This document shows positions 28,644 through 37,379 of a stretch of 64,000 bases of DNA, one piece after another; position 1 is the stretch's first letter, and each line of letters begins with the position of its first letter. Location: contig NZ_CP095554.1 in the NCBI RefSeq assembly GCF_023078375.1, positions 1 to 64,000 of the forward strand. Direction: 5' to 3'. The position numbers and the translations under genes were made by a program. Below the pieces are notes generated by a model. It did no database searches. It had not been told where the DNA came from and saw only the letters and a program-made list of their open reading frames with translations. Source of the DNA: Roseomonas gilardii subsp. gilardii (GTDB lineage: Bacteria > Pseudomonadota > Alphaproteobacteria > Acetobacterales > Acetobacteraceae).

Positions 28644-30257
28644 TCAACCGCTTTCCTCCACCACCCGCACCAAACGTTGCCGCAACGTCTCGACCAGCGC
28701 CGCCGGGCGGTAGGGCTTGGCCAGGAAGCCTGTGATATCGGCATTCCGCCCGCCTTCTTCCAGCGCCTCCCGCTCCATCAGCCGCTCGGAATAGCCGCTC
28801 ACCAGCACGGCAGGCAGCGCGGGCAGGCGGCGGCGCATCTCCCGCAGCAGGGACACTCCGTCCATGCCGGGCATGGCGACGTCGGACACCAGGATGTCCG
28901 GCCTGAATCCCCCGGCCAGGAGGTCCAGCGCCTCCTCCCCGTCCGTGGCGGCGCGCACCTCCATCCCTTCCCGCCGCAGGGCCTGTTCCGCCAGGCGGCG
29001 CAGCGGCGCCTCGTCCTCCACCAGCAGCACACGCTGCCCGGCCAGCCCGCCGTGCTGCTCCCGCGCCAAGGTGGGAACGGGGGTGGGAACGGGCAGGCCG
29101 CCCGCATCGCCGATGCGCGGCGGGGGCAGTGCCGATTCCTGGTGGCGCGGCAGGTAGATCCGGAAACTGGCCCCCTCCCCCGGCCGCGACACCACCTGCA
29201 ACACGCCGCCGAACTGGCGGACGATGCCATGCACCGTGGCGAGGCCCAGCCCCGTGCCGCCTTCGGCCGAGCGTGTGGTGAAGAAGGGCTCGAAGATCCG
29301 CCCCAGCACGCCGGGCGGGATGCCCGGGCCGTTGTCGGAGACCGACAGCATCACCCAGCGGCCCGGCGGCAGCAGGTCGGGGATGCCCGGCTCGGCCTGC
29401 AAGGCCAGCCGCGTGCCCGTGGCGATGGTCAGCGACGCCCCAGCCGTGCCGCCCGCATTCCCCGGCTGCCGTGCCATGGCCTGCACCGCGTTGCTGGCGA
29501 GGTTGAGCACCATCTGATCGAGCTGCACCGGATCGGCCATGATCGCCCGCCCTGGCGCCTCCAGGCGCCAATGCAGGCTGACATGCCGGCCCGCCATGGA
29601 GCGCAGCAGGGGCTCCAGCCCCGTCACGGCCTCGTCCAGCACGATGGCGCGCGGCAGCAGGGGCTGCCGCCCAGCCAGGGCCAGCAACCGCCGGACCAGC
29701 GCGGCGCCACGGTCGGCGGCCGCGAGCAGTGCCTCCAGCGCCGTATCCCGCTCCGCCCCCCCGGCCGGCACATCGGAACGCAGGCTTTCCGCCGAGGAGA
29801 CGATGATGGCGAGGATGTTGTTGAAGTCATGCGCCACGCCACCGGCGAGCTGGCCGAGCGCGCGCAGGCGCTCCCCCTCCTCGGCCTGCTTGCGGAAGCG
29901 CCGGTGCTCCGTCAGGTCCTGTAACAGGAGCAGCCGCTGGCCGCCCGGAAGGGAGCGCAGGCGGCAGGAAACCGGTCTCGGCTCCTCTCCGCCCTCCAGC
30001 ATCTCCTCCAGCGGCATCAGCCCGCCGCCCGCGAGCCAGTCGGCAAAGCGAGCAGGCGAACGGAAAAGCCGTGCGGCCGGCAGGTCGCGGCCCAGCGGCA
30101 GGCAAACCAGGGCGCGAAAGGCCGGATTGGCCGCGCGGACCACCCCTTGCTCATCGAGCAGGGCCACTGCCTCCTGAAGCGCGCCGCACAGGGCTTCGAA
30201 GGCGTTATCCCAGCCCTGGCCCAACCCAGCCGTCCGTCCTGTCTTCCAGGAAATCAC
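28644..30257 (-). CDS. Hybrid sensor histidine kinase, CckA-like, without membrane segments
   Basis: A 537-residue protein with a PAS-like domain (about 20-118), a histidine phosphorylation domain with His143 in LAGGVAHDFNNILAIIVSSAES, an ATPase domain (N-box LNLASNAVQAM, G1 VSDNGPGIP, FEPFFTT, GGTGLGLATVHGIV) and a C-terminal receiver domain (about 408-530) with phospho-acceptor Asp459 in DILVSDVAMPGMDG. The HDFNN H-box and attached receiver are typical of CckA, the cell-cycle kinase feeding ChpT-CtrA, and its position beside flhB matches CckA in related bacteria. Classical CckA has two membrane helices and two PAS domains; this protein has neither helix. It starts with GTG. It may be a shortened CckA or a soluble paralogue. 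Confidence 0.78.
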   Translation of the reverse strand: MISWKTGRTAGLGQGWDNAFEALCGALQEAVALLDEQGVVRAANPAFRALVCLPLGRDLPAARLFRSPARFADWLAGGGLMPLEEMLEGGEEPRPVSCRLRSLPGGQRLLLLQDLTEHRRFRKQAEEGERLRALGQLAGGVAHDFNNILAIIVSSAESLRSDVPAGGAERDTALEALLAAADRGAALVRRLLALAGRQPLLPRAIVLDEAVTGLEPLLRSMAGRHVSLHWRLEAPGRAIMADPVQLDQMVLNLASNAVQAMARQPGNAGGTAGASLTIATGTRLALQAEPGIPDLLPPGRWVMLSVSDNGPGIPPGVLGRIFEPFFTTRSAEGGTGLGLATVHGIVRQFGGVLQVVSRPGEGASFRIYLPRHQESALPPPRIGDAGGLPVPTPVPTLAREQHGGLAGQRVLLVEDEAPLRRLAEQALRREGMEVRAATDGEEALDLLAGGFRPDILVSDVAMPGMDGVSLLREMRRRLPALPAVLVSGYSERLMEREALEEGGRNADITGFLAKPYRPAALVETLRQRLVRVVEESG

Positions 30258-30409
30258 ATCCGGACCTGTCCCGATCGTCGGGCCATCATGATCAAATCGG
30301 CGTCATTCCCGCAATGGTTACATTGACCAGATCAAATATTATCATGGGTTGTGTGTCTGGTAAGGCACCGGAGCACGTCGCAGCCATCCACGGCCGGATG
30401 GAGGCATGA
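30258..30409 (-). promoter_or_regulatory. AT-rich upstream region of the kinase gene
   Basis: A 152-bp gap between flhB and the kinase. Bases 30285-30345 are unusually AT-rich, with two GATCAAAT direct repeats (30290-30297 and 30330-30337) exactly 40 bp apart and a GATAATATTTGATC segment on the transcribed strand. It is a likely promoter; the repeats could be a regulator site. Confidence 0.4.
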
Positions 30410-31447
30410 TCAGCGCCCGCTGCGCCGGCGCCAGACGAAGGCGATGATTTCCGCCACCGCGGCATAGTGGTCGGGCGGGATCTCCCGCCCCAGTTCCAGC
30501 TTGTAAAGCGCCCGCGCCAGGGGCGGATTGGGCACCAGCGGCACCCCGGCTTCCCGCGCCGCGTCGCGGATGCGCGCCGCCATGGCATCCACCCCCTTGG
30601 CCACCACGCGCGGGGCGCCGGAATCCTTCTCATAGGCCAGGGCCACGGCGTAATGCGTGGGATTGGTCACCACCACCGTCGCCTTGGGCACCTCCGCCAT
30701 CATCCGGCGGCGCGAGGCCTGGTGCCGCAACTGCCGCTGCCGCGCCTTCAGATGCGGGTCGCCCTCGCTCTCCTTGTGTTCCTCCTTGAGGTCCTCGCGG
30801 CTCATCCGCAGGCGGCGAAGGTGCCGGAAGTGTTCCCAGCCGTAATCCCCCATCGCCAAGAGGCCGAAGGCCAGCACCGCCGCCATGGCGAGGCCCCGCA
30901 TCTCCTCCCCCGCCGCCGCGAGCAGATGCGCGGGCGAGACCTGCAGCATCGACCGCAGCCGCACGAGGTCGTCCAGGCTCCACCACAGGGCCAGCCCCAT
31001 CAGCCCCAGCTTGAGCAGGGCGCGCAGGAGCTGCCCGCCCCCCTCCGCCCCCAGGACGCGCTTCGCCCCGGTCAGGGGCGAGAGCCTGGAAAGCTGCGGC
31101 ACCAGCCCCTTGGCGCTGAACAGGCCGCCGGTCTGCAACAGCGTGGCCGCCACCGCCCCCAGCGCCGCCGCACCGGCCACCGGCAGCACCGCCAGCAGGG
31201 CATCCCGCCCCAGCCCGGCGAGCGCCTCCGCCGGCAGCACCGCATGGCTGCGGGACAGCAGGCCCTGGAGGCTGCGCAGCAGCGCCATCCCCGCGGCCGG
31301 CAGGGCGAGGCTGGCGGCCAGCAGGGCGCAGGCCAGGGAGGCGAAGCCCGCCATTTCCCGCGACACCGCGACCTGCCCATCCTCCCGCGCCTTCTGCAGG
31401 CGGCGCGGAGTCGGGGCCTCCGTCCTGTCCTCGGCCTCCTCGCTCAC
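30410..31447 (-). CDS. flhB: Flagellar export switch protein FlhB
   Basis: A 345-residue inner-membrane component of the flagellar type III export gate; its cytoplasmic tail switches substrate specificity from rod/hook to filament. It starts SEEAEDRTEAPTPRRLQKAREDGQVAVSREM, has four membrane helices, and carries the self-cleavage motif N262-P-T-H265 in VVVTNPTHYAVAL. The tail ends IIAFVWRRRSGR. It lies 19 bp downstream of fliR. Confidence 0.95.
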   Translation of the reverse strand: MSEEAEDRTEAPTPRRLQKAREDGQVAVSREMAGFASLACALLAASLALPAAGMALLRSLQGLLSRSHAVLPAEALAGLGRDALLAVLPVAGAAALGAVAATLLQTGGLFSAKGLVPQLSRLSPLTGAKRVLGAEGGGQLLRALLKLGLMGLALWWSLDDLVRLRSMLQVSPAHLLAAAGEEMRGLAMAAVLAFGLLAMGDYGWEHFRHLRRLRMSREDLKEEHKESEGDPHLKARQRQLRHQASRRRMMAEVPKATVVVTNPTHYAVALAYEKDSGAPRVVAKGVDAMAARIRDAAREAGVPLVPNPPLARALYKLELGREIPPDHYAAVAEIIAFVWRRRSGR

Positions 31448-31466
31448 CGCGCCACAGCCCCTTTGG

Positions 31467-32240
31467 TTACAGTCCTGGCAGACCGGCCCAGGCGGCGGCC
31501 AGCGCGGCCAGGAAACTGTCCAGCAGCGGCCGCGCCACCAGCCCCAGCAGCACCATCCCGCCGAGGATCTGCGCCGGGCTGACCAGGATGTTCACCTGGA
31601 GTTGCGGCGCCACGCGCGCCAGCAGCCCGCTGGCGAGGTTCACCAGGAACAGGCCGAGCAGGAACGGCGAGGCCAGCCGCAGCGCCAGGGCGAGCATGGC
31701 GGCGCCGGCCATGGCCAGATCCGCCGCCGCCGCGCCCGCCGGCCAGGGCGCCCCGGGCGGCAGCACCTCGTAGCTGCCGGCCAGGGCGCGCAGGGGCTGC
31801 GCGTAGAGGCCGGTGGACAGGACCAGCACCGCCGTCGCCAGGCTGCCCAGCCGCCCCAGGATCGCCGTCTGCGACCCCATCTGCGCATCCGGCACCAGCA
31901 CCGAAGCGAGGCCCATGGCGAGGGCCACGATCTGGAAGGCGGCGGACAGCGCCATCGCCACCACCCGAGCCAGCCCGCCGATCCAGAGCCCGACCAGAAT
32001 CTCCGTCGCGACCAGCCGCAGCGTGCCGGGGATGTCGTCCGGCTGCGGCGGCAACTGATCCGCCAGGAGCGGCAGCAGCAGCGGCACCAGCGCCAGCGCC
32101 ACGGCGAGGCGGATGCGCAGGGGCACATCCGCCTCCCCCAGCCCCGGCGCGATCATCGCGGCAGCCCCCAGCCGCGACAGCAGCAGCACCGACTGGAAGG
32201 CCAGCACCGGCAGGGAGCGCAGCAGCTCGGCCTCAGTCAT
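31467..32240 (-). CDS. fliR: Flagellar biosynthetic protein FliR
   Basis: A 257-residue export-gate membrane protein with about six hydrophobic segments. It contains RLGAAAMIAPGLGEADVPLRIRLAVALAL, VGLWIGGLARVVAMALSAAFQIVALAMGLASV and ASPFLLGLFLVNLASGLLARVAPQLQVNILVSPAQILGGMVLL, which match FliR. It lies between fliQ and flhB, as in many flagellar clusters. Confidence 0.93.
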   Translation of the reverse strand: MTEAELLRSLPVLAFQSVLLLSRLGAAAMIAPGLGEADVPLRIRLAVALALVPLLLPLLADQLPPQPDDIPGTLRLVATEILVGLWIGGLARVVAMALSAAFQIVALAMGLASVLVPDAQMGSQTAILGRLGSLATAVLVLSTGLYAQPLRALAGSYEVLPPGAPWPAGAAAADLAMAGAAMLALALRLASPFLLGLFLVNLASGLLARVAPQLQVNILVSPAQILGGMVLLGLVARPLLDSFLAALAAAWAGLPGL

Positions 32241-32267
32241 GACGGGGCTTCCCCAACGCCGCCGGGA

Positions 32268-32543
32268 TCAATGCGCGCCGCCCAGCGCCACCATCTGGCC
32301 GAACAGGGTCACGGCGTAGTTCTGCAACGCATCGACCATGAAGGGGCCCAGCACCAGCAGCGCGCCACCGCAGACGGCCAGCTTGGGCAGGAAGGCCAGC
32401 GAGGCTTCCTGCACCTGCGTCATGGCCTGGAACAGCGCCACGACCAGCCCGGCCAGCAGGATGCCGCCCAGCAGGGGCGCGGCCAGTTGCACCGCGACCC
32501 ACATGGATTCCCGCAGGGCCGCGGACAGGATCTCGCTTTCCAC
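32268..32543 (-). CDS. fliQ: Flagellar biosynthetic protein FliQ
   Basis: A 91-residue protein with two membrane helices (about 15-38 and 52-75), part of the FliP-FliQ-FliR export pore. LVVALFQAMTQVQEASLAFLPKLAV is the family signature. It lies 27 bp upstream of fliR. A 14-bp perfect palindrome (32569-32582, GGCCTCCGGAGGCC) sits between it and fliE and may modulate relative expression. Confidence 0.95.
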   Translation of the reverse strand: MESEILSAALRESMWVAVQLAAPLLGGILLAGLVVALFQAMTQVQEASLAFLPKLAVCGGALLVLGPFMVDALQNYAVTLFGQMVALGGAH

Positions 32544-32599
32544 GATGCTCTCTTCCCTTCTGGAAGCCGGCCTCCGGAGGCCGCCTGGGAGCGGATGCG

Positions 32600-32908
32600 T
32601 CAGATCGGCATCCGCATGATGTCCTGGTAGGCGCTCACCATCTTGTCGCGCAGCGCCACGGTGGTCTGCAGCGACAGCTCCGCCTTGGAGACGGCGAGGA
32701 CCACGTCGGTGACATTGCCCTGCCCGCTGAGCGCCTGCGCCGAGGCGGCATCGGCGCGGTGGCCGAGCTCCACCGCCCCGTCCATCGCCTGCCGCAGGGC
32801 GGCGCCGAAGCCGGAGAGCGGGGCCTCCGCGCCCCCCTCCGCCGCCCCCAGGGCGCCGGCGCTGCGATAGGCGGTGATGGCGACATTCGCGGAGATCGGA
32901 TCGCTCAT
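32600..32908 (-). CDS. fliE: Flagellar hook-basal body protein FliE
   Basis: A 102-residue rod adapter that joins the MS ring to the rod. The C-terminal half DVVLAVSKAELSLQTTVALRDKMVSAYQDIMRMPI is the conserved FliE helix. The N-terminal half is Ala/Gly-rich. The start overlaps the flgC stop by four bases. Confidence 0.93.
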   Translation of the reverse strand: MSDPISANVAITAYRSAGALGAAEGGAEAPLSGFGAALRQAMDGAVELGHRADAASAQALSGQGNVTDVVLAVSKAELSLQTTVALRDKMVSAYQDIMRMPI

Positions 32909-33315
32909 CCGCGCAGCGCCTCGATGGTGCGCGACAACATGCCGCGCGAGGTTTCCATGACGCTGAGATTGGCGCTGTAGGAGCGCTGGGCCTCGCGCAT
33001 GTCCATCATCTCCACGAAGCTGTCCACATTCGGCACGGAGACGTAGCCATTGGCATCCGCCGCGGGATGCGAGGGCTCATAGCGCTTCGGCAACTCGCCA
33101 TTGTCGCGGCCGACACGCGAGACCTCGACGAGATCCGTGCCGCTGGCGCGGTCGAGATGGTTGGCGAAGCTCACCGTCTTGCGGCGATAGGGTTCGGCAC
33201 CCGGCGTCAGGCCGGTGCTGTCCCGGTTCGCGAGATTCTCCGCCACCACCCGCAGGCGCGTGGCCTGGGCGTTCATGCCGGCGGCGGAAATGCGCAGCGC
33301 GCTGTCGAGATCCAA
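32905..33315 (-). CDS. flgC: Flagellar basal-body rod protein FlgC
   Basis: A 136-residue proximal rod protein. It has the rod N-terminus LRISAAGMNAQATRLRVVAENLANRDSTG, the FlgC middle YVSVPNVDSFVEMMDMREAQRSYSANLSVMETSRGML, and a C-terminal helix. It is coupled to fliE by overlap and lies 13 bp downstream of flgB. Confidence 0.95.
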   Translation of the reverse strand: MDLDSALRISAAGMNAQATRLRVVAENLANRDSTGLTPGAEPYRRKTVSFANHLDRASGTDLVEVSRVGRDNGELPKRYEPSHPAADANGYVSVPNVDSFVEMMDMREAQRSYSANLSVMETSRGMLSRTIEALRG

Positions 33316-33328
33316 AGCCTTCTGCTCC

Positions 33329-33751
33329 TCAGCGGCCCAGGGCCGTCTTGAACATGCCGAGCCAGGAGCGCCGCAGCCCGGTCGCGAGCTGGTGCGCCGT
33401 TTCCGTGTCAGCGACCTTCATCGCCTGTTCCTCCAGCGACACGGCATTACCGTCCGGCGTTTCCTCCGCCGCGCGCCGCTCCGTGCGCACCCGCGCCGGG
33501 CCGCCGGCGCTGCCCTGCGGCTGGAGATGGCGGGCATTGGTGCGTGCGAGCGCGGGGCCGCCCTTGCTGGCGAGCAGATCGGCGAAGGGCGTGATGTCGC
33601 GGGCGCGGTAATGCGGTGTGTCGGCATTGGCGACGTTCTGCGACAGCACGGCCTGGCGCTGGTCGAGCCATTTCAGCCGCTGCTCGGACAGGGCGATGGG
33701 GTCCCGTCCGAGCGGGCCCGTGGCGGCGGTGTCGCGGCGCGTCGGTTCCAT
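33329..33751 (-). CDS. flgB: Flagellar basal-body rod protein FlgB
   Basis: A 140-residue proximal rod protein and first gene of the leftward flagellar operon. It has LKWLDQRQAVLSQNVANADTPHYRARDITPFADLL, the typical FlgB motif, and a C-terminal helix with AMKVADTETAHQLATGLRRSWLGMFKTALGR. The start MEPTRRDTAATG was taken because the upstream open frame runs antisense to fliP and is not a protein. It is divergent from fliO across 130 bp. Confidence 0.93.
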   Translation of the reverse strand: MEPTRRDTAATGPLGRDPIALSEQRLKWLDQRQAVLSQNVANADTPHYRARDITPFADLLASKGGPALARTNARHLQPQGSAGGPARVRTERRAAEETPDGNAVSLEEQAMKVADTETAHQLATGLRRSWLGMFKTALGR

Positions 33752-33881
33752 GGCGCGCAGCCTAGGCGGGGGAGATGAAGACTCCGTCAACGCGGCGCGG
33801 GGCGCGCGCAACCCGCCGTTAAGGCATCGCGGCCAGAATGCGCGCCCGGTACTCCCCCGCAGGCAGAAGGCCGCGCAAGAC

Positions 33882-34130
33882 ATGCTTCCCTCCCTCTCCA
33901 CCTGGCTGCCGGCCCTGGCCGGCCTCGCCGCGGTGCTGCTGCTGCTCTGGCTGCTGGCCCGCGGCGCGCGGTTCACCGGACTCGCGGCCCCGTCCGGCAA
34001 GCGCCTCGGCGTGCAGGAGGTGCTGGCGCTCGACACGCGCCGCCGCCTCGTCCTGCTGCGCGTCGATGGGCGGGAGGTCCTGCTCCTCACCGGTGGCCCG
34101 CAGGACAGCGTGCTGGGCTGGCTGCCATGA
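33882..34130 (+). CDS. fliO: Flagellar biosynthetic protein FliO, short form
   Basis: An 82-residue protein with one membrane helix (about 7-27, LPALAGLAAVLLLLWLLARGA) and a small cytoplasmic domain LGVQEVLALDTRRRLVLLRVDGREVLLLTGGPQDSVLGWLP, the conserved FliO core. FliO helps assemble the FliP ring. Its stop overlaps the fliP start (ATGA at 34127). It is shorter than enterobacterial FliO, as is usual in alphaproteobacteria. Confidence 0.85.
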   Translation: MLPSLSTWLPALAGLAAVLLLLWLLARGARFTGLAAPSGKRLGVQEVLALDTRRRLVLLRVDGREVLLLTGGPQDSVLGWLP

Positions 34131-34888
34131 GCCGCGCCTTCCATGCCCCGCTCTTCCCGCTGGCCCTCGGCGCCGCGCTGCTGCTGGCCGGGCCCGCCCT
34201 GGCGCAGTCGGTTTCGCTGGATCTCGGCCAGGCGGGGCAGCCCGGCGCCACCGCGCGCCTCGTGCAGCTCACCGCGCTGATCGGCCTGCTGTCGCTGGCG
34301 CCGTCGCTGCTGGTGATGGTCACCGCCTTCGCGCGCATCACCATCGTGCTCAGCCTGCTGCGCAGCGCCATCGGCGCGGCCAATGTGCCGCCGAATCCGG
34401 TGCTGATCGGGCTGTCGCTGTTCCTCACCTTCTTCGTCATGCAGCCGGTGGTGGAACGTGCCTGGGAGGATGGCATCCAGCCGATGGTTGAGGGCCGGAT
34501 CGGCGAGATGGAGGGGCTGGAGCGTTCCGCCGAGCCCTTCCGCACCTTCATGGCCGCCAATGTGCGCGATGGCGACCTGTCGCTCTTTCTCGACCTCGCC
34601 GGGCTGGCGCCGCAGGAGGAGGGTGCCGGAAAGGCCGCCGGGGCGCCCTGGCGCGCGCTGGTGCCGGCCTTCATGGTCAGCGAGTTGCGCCGCGGCTTCG
34701 AGATCGGTTTCCTGGTCTTCCTGCCCTTCCTGGTGATCGACCTCGTGGTTGCCTCGCTGCTGATGTCGCTGGGCATGATGATGCTGCCGCCCAGCGCCGT
34801 GTCCCTGCCCTTCAAGATCATCTTCTTCGTGATGGTGGACGGCTGGCGGCTGATCTCCGAAAGCCTTGTGCAGGGCTTCGCGAACTGA
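34127..34888 (+). CDS. fliP: Flagellar biosynthetic protein FliP
   Basis: A 253-residue export-gate protein with a signal peptide (HAPLFPLALGAALLLAGPALAQ) and four membrane helices. It carries PSLLVMVTAFARITIVLSLLRSAIGAANVPPNPVLIGLSLFLTFFVM and FMVSELRRGFEIGFLVFLPFLVIDLVVASLLMSLGMMMLPPSAVSLPFKIIFFVMVDGW, both diagnostic. It is coupled to fliO. Confidence 0.96.
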   Translation: MSRAFHAPLFPLALGAALLLAGPALAQSVSLDLGQAGQPGATARLVQLTALIGLLSLAPSLLVMVTAFARITIVLSLLRSAIGAANVPPNPVLIGLSLFLTFFVMQPVVERAWEDGIQPMVEGRIGEMEGLERSAEPFRTFMAANVRDGDLSLFLDLAGLAPQEEGAGKAAGAPWRALVPAFMVSELRRGFEIGFLVFLPFLVIDLVVASLLMSLGMMMLPPSAVSLPFKIIFFVMVDGWRLISESLVQGFAN

Positions 34889-34978
34889 CGGCGATTTCTC
34901 TGTTTCCATGATGAGAATCGGTCTTAACATCGAGGGCTGTGTTGCCCTTGCCAGCCGGGAAGCCAGGGCTATACATAT

Positions 34979-34993
34979 TGTTATAACATAACA
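34979..34993. promoter_or_regulatory. Zur-like box upstream of the porin
   Basis: TGTTATAACATAACA matches the proteobacterial Zur core TGTTATA-N-TATAACA at 13 of 14 specified bases; the flanking ATT on the right also fits. It ends 11 bp before the porin start codon, a repressing position. Zur binding is inferred from sequence alone. Confidence 0.6.
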
Positions 34994-35004
34994 TTGGAAG
35001 CCCG

Positions 35005-36420
35005 ATGCGCCTCAGCCTTCCCGCCCCCCGCCGCCGGAGGGCCCGCCTGAAGCAGCTCTCCCTGCCGCCGCTCCTGGCGGCTCTGCTCGCCGCCGGCATT
35101 GCCGGTCCCGTCCGCGCGGATGACACGCCCGGAAGTGGTACGCCGGACGCCAGAGAGCCAGCCTGCGATGAGGGGGTGAGCCTCACCCCGGGTGCCTGCC
35201 TGGAAGGGCAGGTGCTGCTGGACAGCTTCGCCAACACGCGCGGCGGCGTGCATCGCGGCGTCGCCGCGCTGGGCCAGCTCTCGCTGGGGGTGGATCTCGA
35301 TCTCGGCACACTGGCAGGCTGGGAAGGCTGGACCGCCCGGGCATCGGCCTATGGCATCCTCGGGCGGCAACCGTCGCCGAGCCTGATCGGCAGCCTCGCC
35401 TCGCTCAGCAATGCGGAGGCCGTGCCGACCTTCCGCCTGTCCGAGCTCTGGGTGCAGCGGGAGGTGGAGGGGATCGGCTCCCTGCGCATCGGCCAGATCG
35501 CGGCGGATACCGAGTTCTTCACCGCCGCCGCGGCGGGCCGCCTCACCAACGGCACCTTCGGCTGGCCGATGGGCATCTCCTATGCCCTGCCCTCCGGCGG
35601 GCCGGGCTATCCCTTCGCCGCGCCGGGCATCCGCCTTGCCCTGGGGGACCCGGAGAAGGGCAACGGCTTCCGGGCGGCGATCATGACGGGCGACCCGGGC
35701 GGCAAGTACGGCGCCGGCACCGATCCGCAGCGGCACAACCGCTACGGCACGAACTTCTCCTTCGCCGGCGGCACCTTCTACATCGCCGAGGGTGTCGTGG
35801 GCACGGCGGCCCCGGAGGGCAGCGAGGTGCGCCCCTGGGTGGCGAAGCTGGGCCTCTGGTACCACAATGGCGGCTTCGACGATCAGCGGGGCGACCCCGG
35901 CATCTATCTCGCCGAGCCCACCAGCACCAATGCCTCGGTCGATCCCCTGGCCAATGGCAGCGTGCCGCGCAAGCCGAACAATTACGGCCTCTACACGGTG
36001 GGAGAGGTAACGCTGTGGCGCGGCGAGACGTCGAACCTCGCCAGCTTCGCCCGCCTTTCCTTCACGCCCGGCGGGCGCAACCTGTTCGATTTCTACGGTG
36101 ATGCCGGCCTCGCCTGGCACGGCCCCTTCGGGCGGAAGGACGACACCGCCTCGATCGGCCTCGCCTATGCCCAGACCGGCGCCGCCGGCCGCGACCTGGA
36201 CCGGGCTCTCCGGGCTCTCACCGGCCTGCCGCCGACCCGGGACCGGGAGATGGTGCTGGAGGCGAACTACGAAGCCGCGATCACCGACCACCTCGCCATC
36301 CGGCCCGGCGTGCAGTGGATTTCCCACCCCAATGCCGGCATCCCGGACGAGCGCTATCGCGACGATGCGCGGCTGCGCGACGCGGTGGTGCTGGAGTTGC
36401 GGATCGCCGCGAAGCTCTGA
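35005..36420 (+). CDS. OprB-type carbohydrate-selective porin family protein
   Basis: A 471-residue outer-membrane beta-barrel protein with a signal peptide rich in Arg then hydrophobic (LKQLSLPPLLAALLAAGIAGPVRA). Alternating-residue strands run throughout. LGQLSLGVDLDLGTLAGWEGWTARASAYGILG, FRLSELWVQREV, LRIGQIAADTEFF and a final strand ending VVLELRIAAKL are typical of OprB porins. A GGAAG ribosome-binding site precedes the ATG. The Zur-like box suggests induction when zinc is scarce, so the substrate could be a zinc complex rather than a sugar. It is monocistronic, with a terminator after it. Confidence 0.85.
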   Translation: MRLSLPAPRRRRARLKQLSLPPLLAALLAAGIAGPVRADDTPGSGTPDAREPACDEGVSLTPGACLEGQVLLDSFANTRGGVHRGVAALGQLSLGVDLDLGTLAGWEGWTARASAYGILGRQPSPSLIGSLASLSNAEAVPTFRLSELWVQREVEGIGSLRIGQIAADTEFFTAAAAGRLTNGTFGWPMGISYALPSGGPGYPFAAPGIRLALGDPEKGNGFRAAIMTGDPGGKYGAGTDPQRHNRYGTNFSFAGGTFYIAEGVVGTAAPEGSEVRPWVAKLGLWYHNGGFDDQRGDPGIYLAEPTSTNASVDPLANGSVPRKPNNYGLYTVGEVTLWRGETSNLASFARLSFTPGGRNLFDFYGDAGLAWHGPFGRKDDTASIGLAYAQTGAAGRDLDRALRALTGLPPTRDREMVLEANYEAAITDHLAIRPGVQWISHPNAGIPDERYRDDARLRDAVVLELRIAAKL

Positions 36421-36425
36421 CCGGC

Positions 36426-36449
36426 GGGGGCCGCCTTCCGGCGGCCTCC
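36426..36449 (+). terminator. Terminator hairpin after the porin
   Basis: Stem of ten pairs (GGGGGCCGCC / GGCGGCCTCC, one wobble) with a TTCC loop, 6 bp beyond the porin stop and just before the convergent eipB stop. Confidence 0.5.
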
Positions 36450-36467
36450 GCGCGGATCAGGCCGGGA

Positions 36468-37348
36468 TCAGCAGCGGCTCGGAACGGGGTCCAGCTTCTC
36501 CAGGGCCCCGTTCAGGGTGAACTCGCCGAAATCCATCTTCATGTCGTCGGCCACGCCATTGGCGTAGTAGCGCAGCCCCACCTCGTAGTCGGGGGAGGCG
36601 GCGCCGCCGGCATCCTTGCCGTCCGGCTTGCCGAAGAAGGCGATGCGCATCCGCCCGCTGCCCTGGTTGGCCAGAAGCGGGAAGCGTGGCTTCTCCTGCG
36701 GCTTGGCGTCCCAGTTCAGGATGAAGGTGGTGCTGTCCTGCACTCCATCCTCGCTGGTGCCATCCATCAGCGGGGCGAGCATCATGCGGCGGCCCTGCAC
36801 CGCCGTGTCGATCGCCTTGATGGTGTGCATCATCGGGAAGAGCGTGCCGGGGGGCATCCGGGCCTCGCTCGCCTGCGGCTGCTCGTAGCGGATGTTGCCC
36901 GAGCCGTCGGCCTCGCGCGTCGCCTCGCCCACCACGCGCTGGCTGACCGCGCCTCCGCTGCTCTGGGTCATGGAGAAGCGGAGGGTGCGGCCGTCCTTGC
37001 TCTCATAGGTCGAGTAGTCGGAGGCCGTATCGATCTGCTGCCCGTCCCGGTTCAGGATGCGCAGCGTCAGGCGCTGGCGCGTGGTCCAGCCGTCGCAGGC
37101 GTCCAGCACCTCGAACAGCATGGCCCCCTGCACCCCGGCCACGTCGCTGTTCTCCCGCGTCTTGTCCAGGGTCAGGCGATAGGCCGCCCGGTGCGCCGCC
37201 ATGTCCTGCACCCCCGGCAGATGGCCCGCGGCCGCCGCGGGGGCTTCGGGGCCTGCGCCCCGGCCGGGACGGCAGCCAGGAGGCAGGGCACCGCCAGCAG
37301 GGCCAGGGCCCCGATGGGGGCGAGGCGCGAAACAGGGCGAAGACGCAT
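36468..37348 (-). pseudogene. eipB: EipB family (DUF1849) cell-envelope integrity protein, frameshifted as sequenced
   Basis: The mature part is complete: AHRAAYRLTLDKTRENSDVAGVQGAMLFEVLDACDGWTTRQRLTLRILNRDG to a C-terminus LNGALEKLDPVPSRC. This is the EipB/DUF1849 periplasmic beta-spiral domain, linked to envelope integrity in Brucella. A good signal peptide (MRLRPVSRLAPIGALALLAVPCLLAAVPAGAQA, start 37348) lies just upstream but in another frame. A single extra C in the run at 37248-37251 would join them as AGAQA-PEAPAAAAGHLPGVQDMAAHRAAY. The gene is probably intact in the cell. Two conserved Cys (DACDGW and the terminal SRC) are present. Confidence 0.75.
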
Positions 37349-37379
37349 CAGGCGGATCCCTTCGTACAGCAGACCCAAT

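Noticed and set aside
33752-33881. Sigma-54 or sigma-28 promoters between flgB and fliO
   Set aside because: I found no sequence close enough to TGGCAC-N5-TTGC or TAAAG-N15-GCCGATAA to report.
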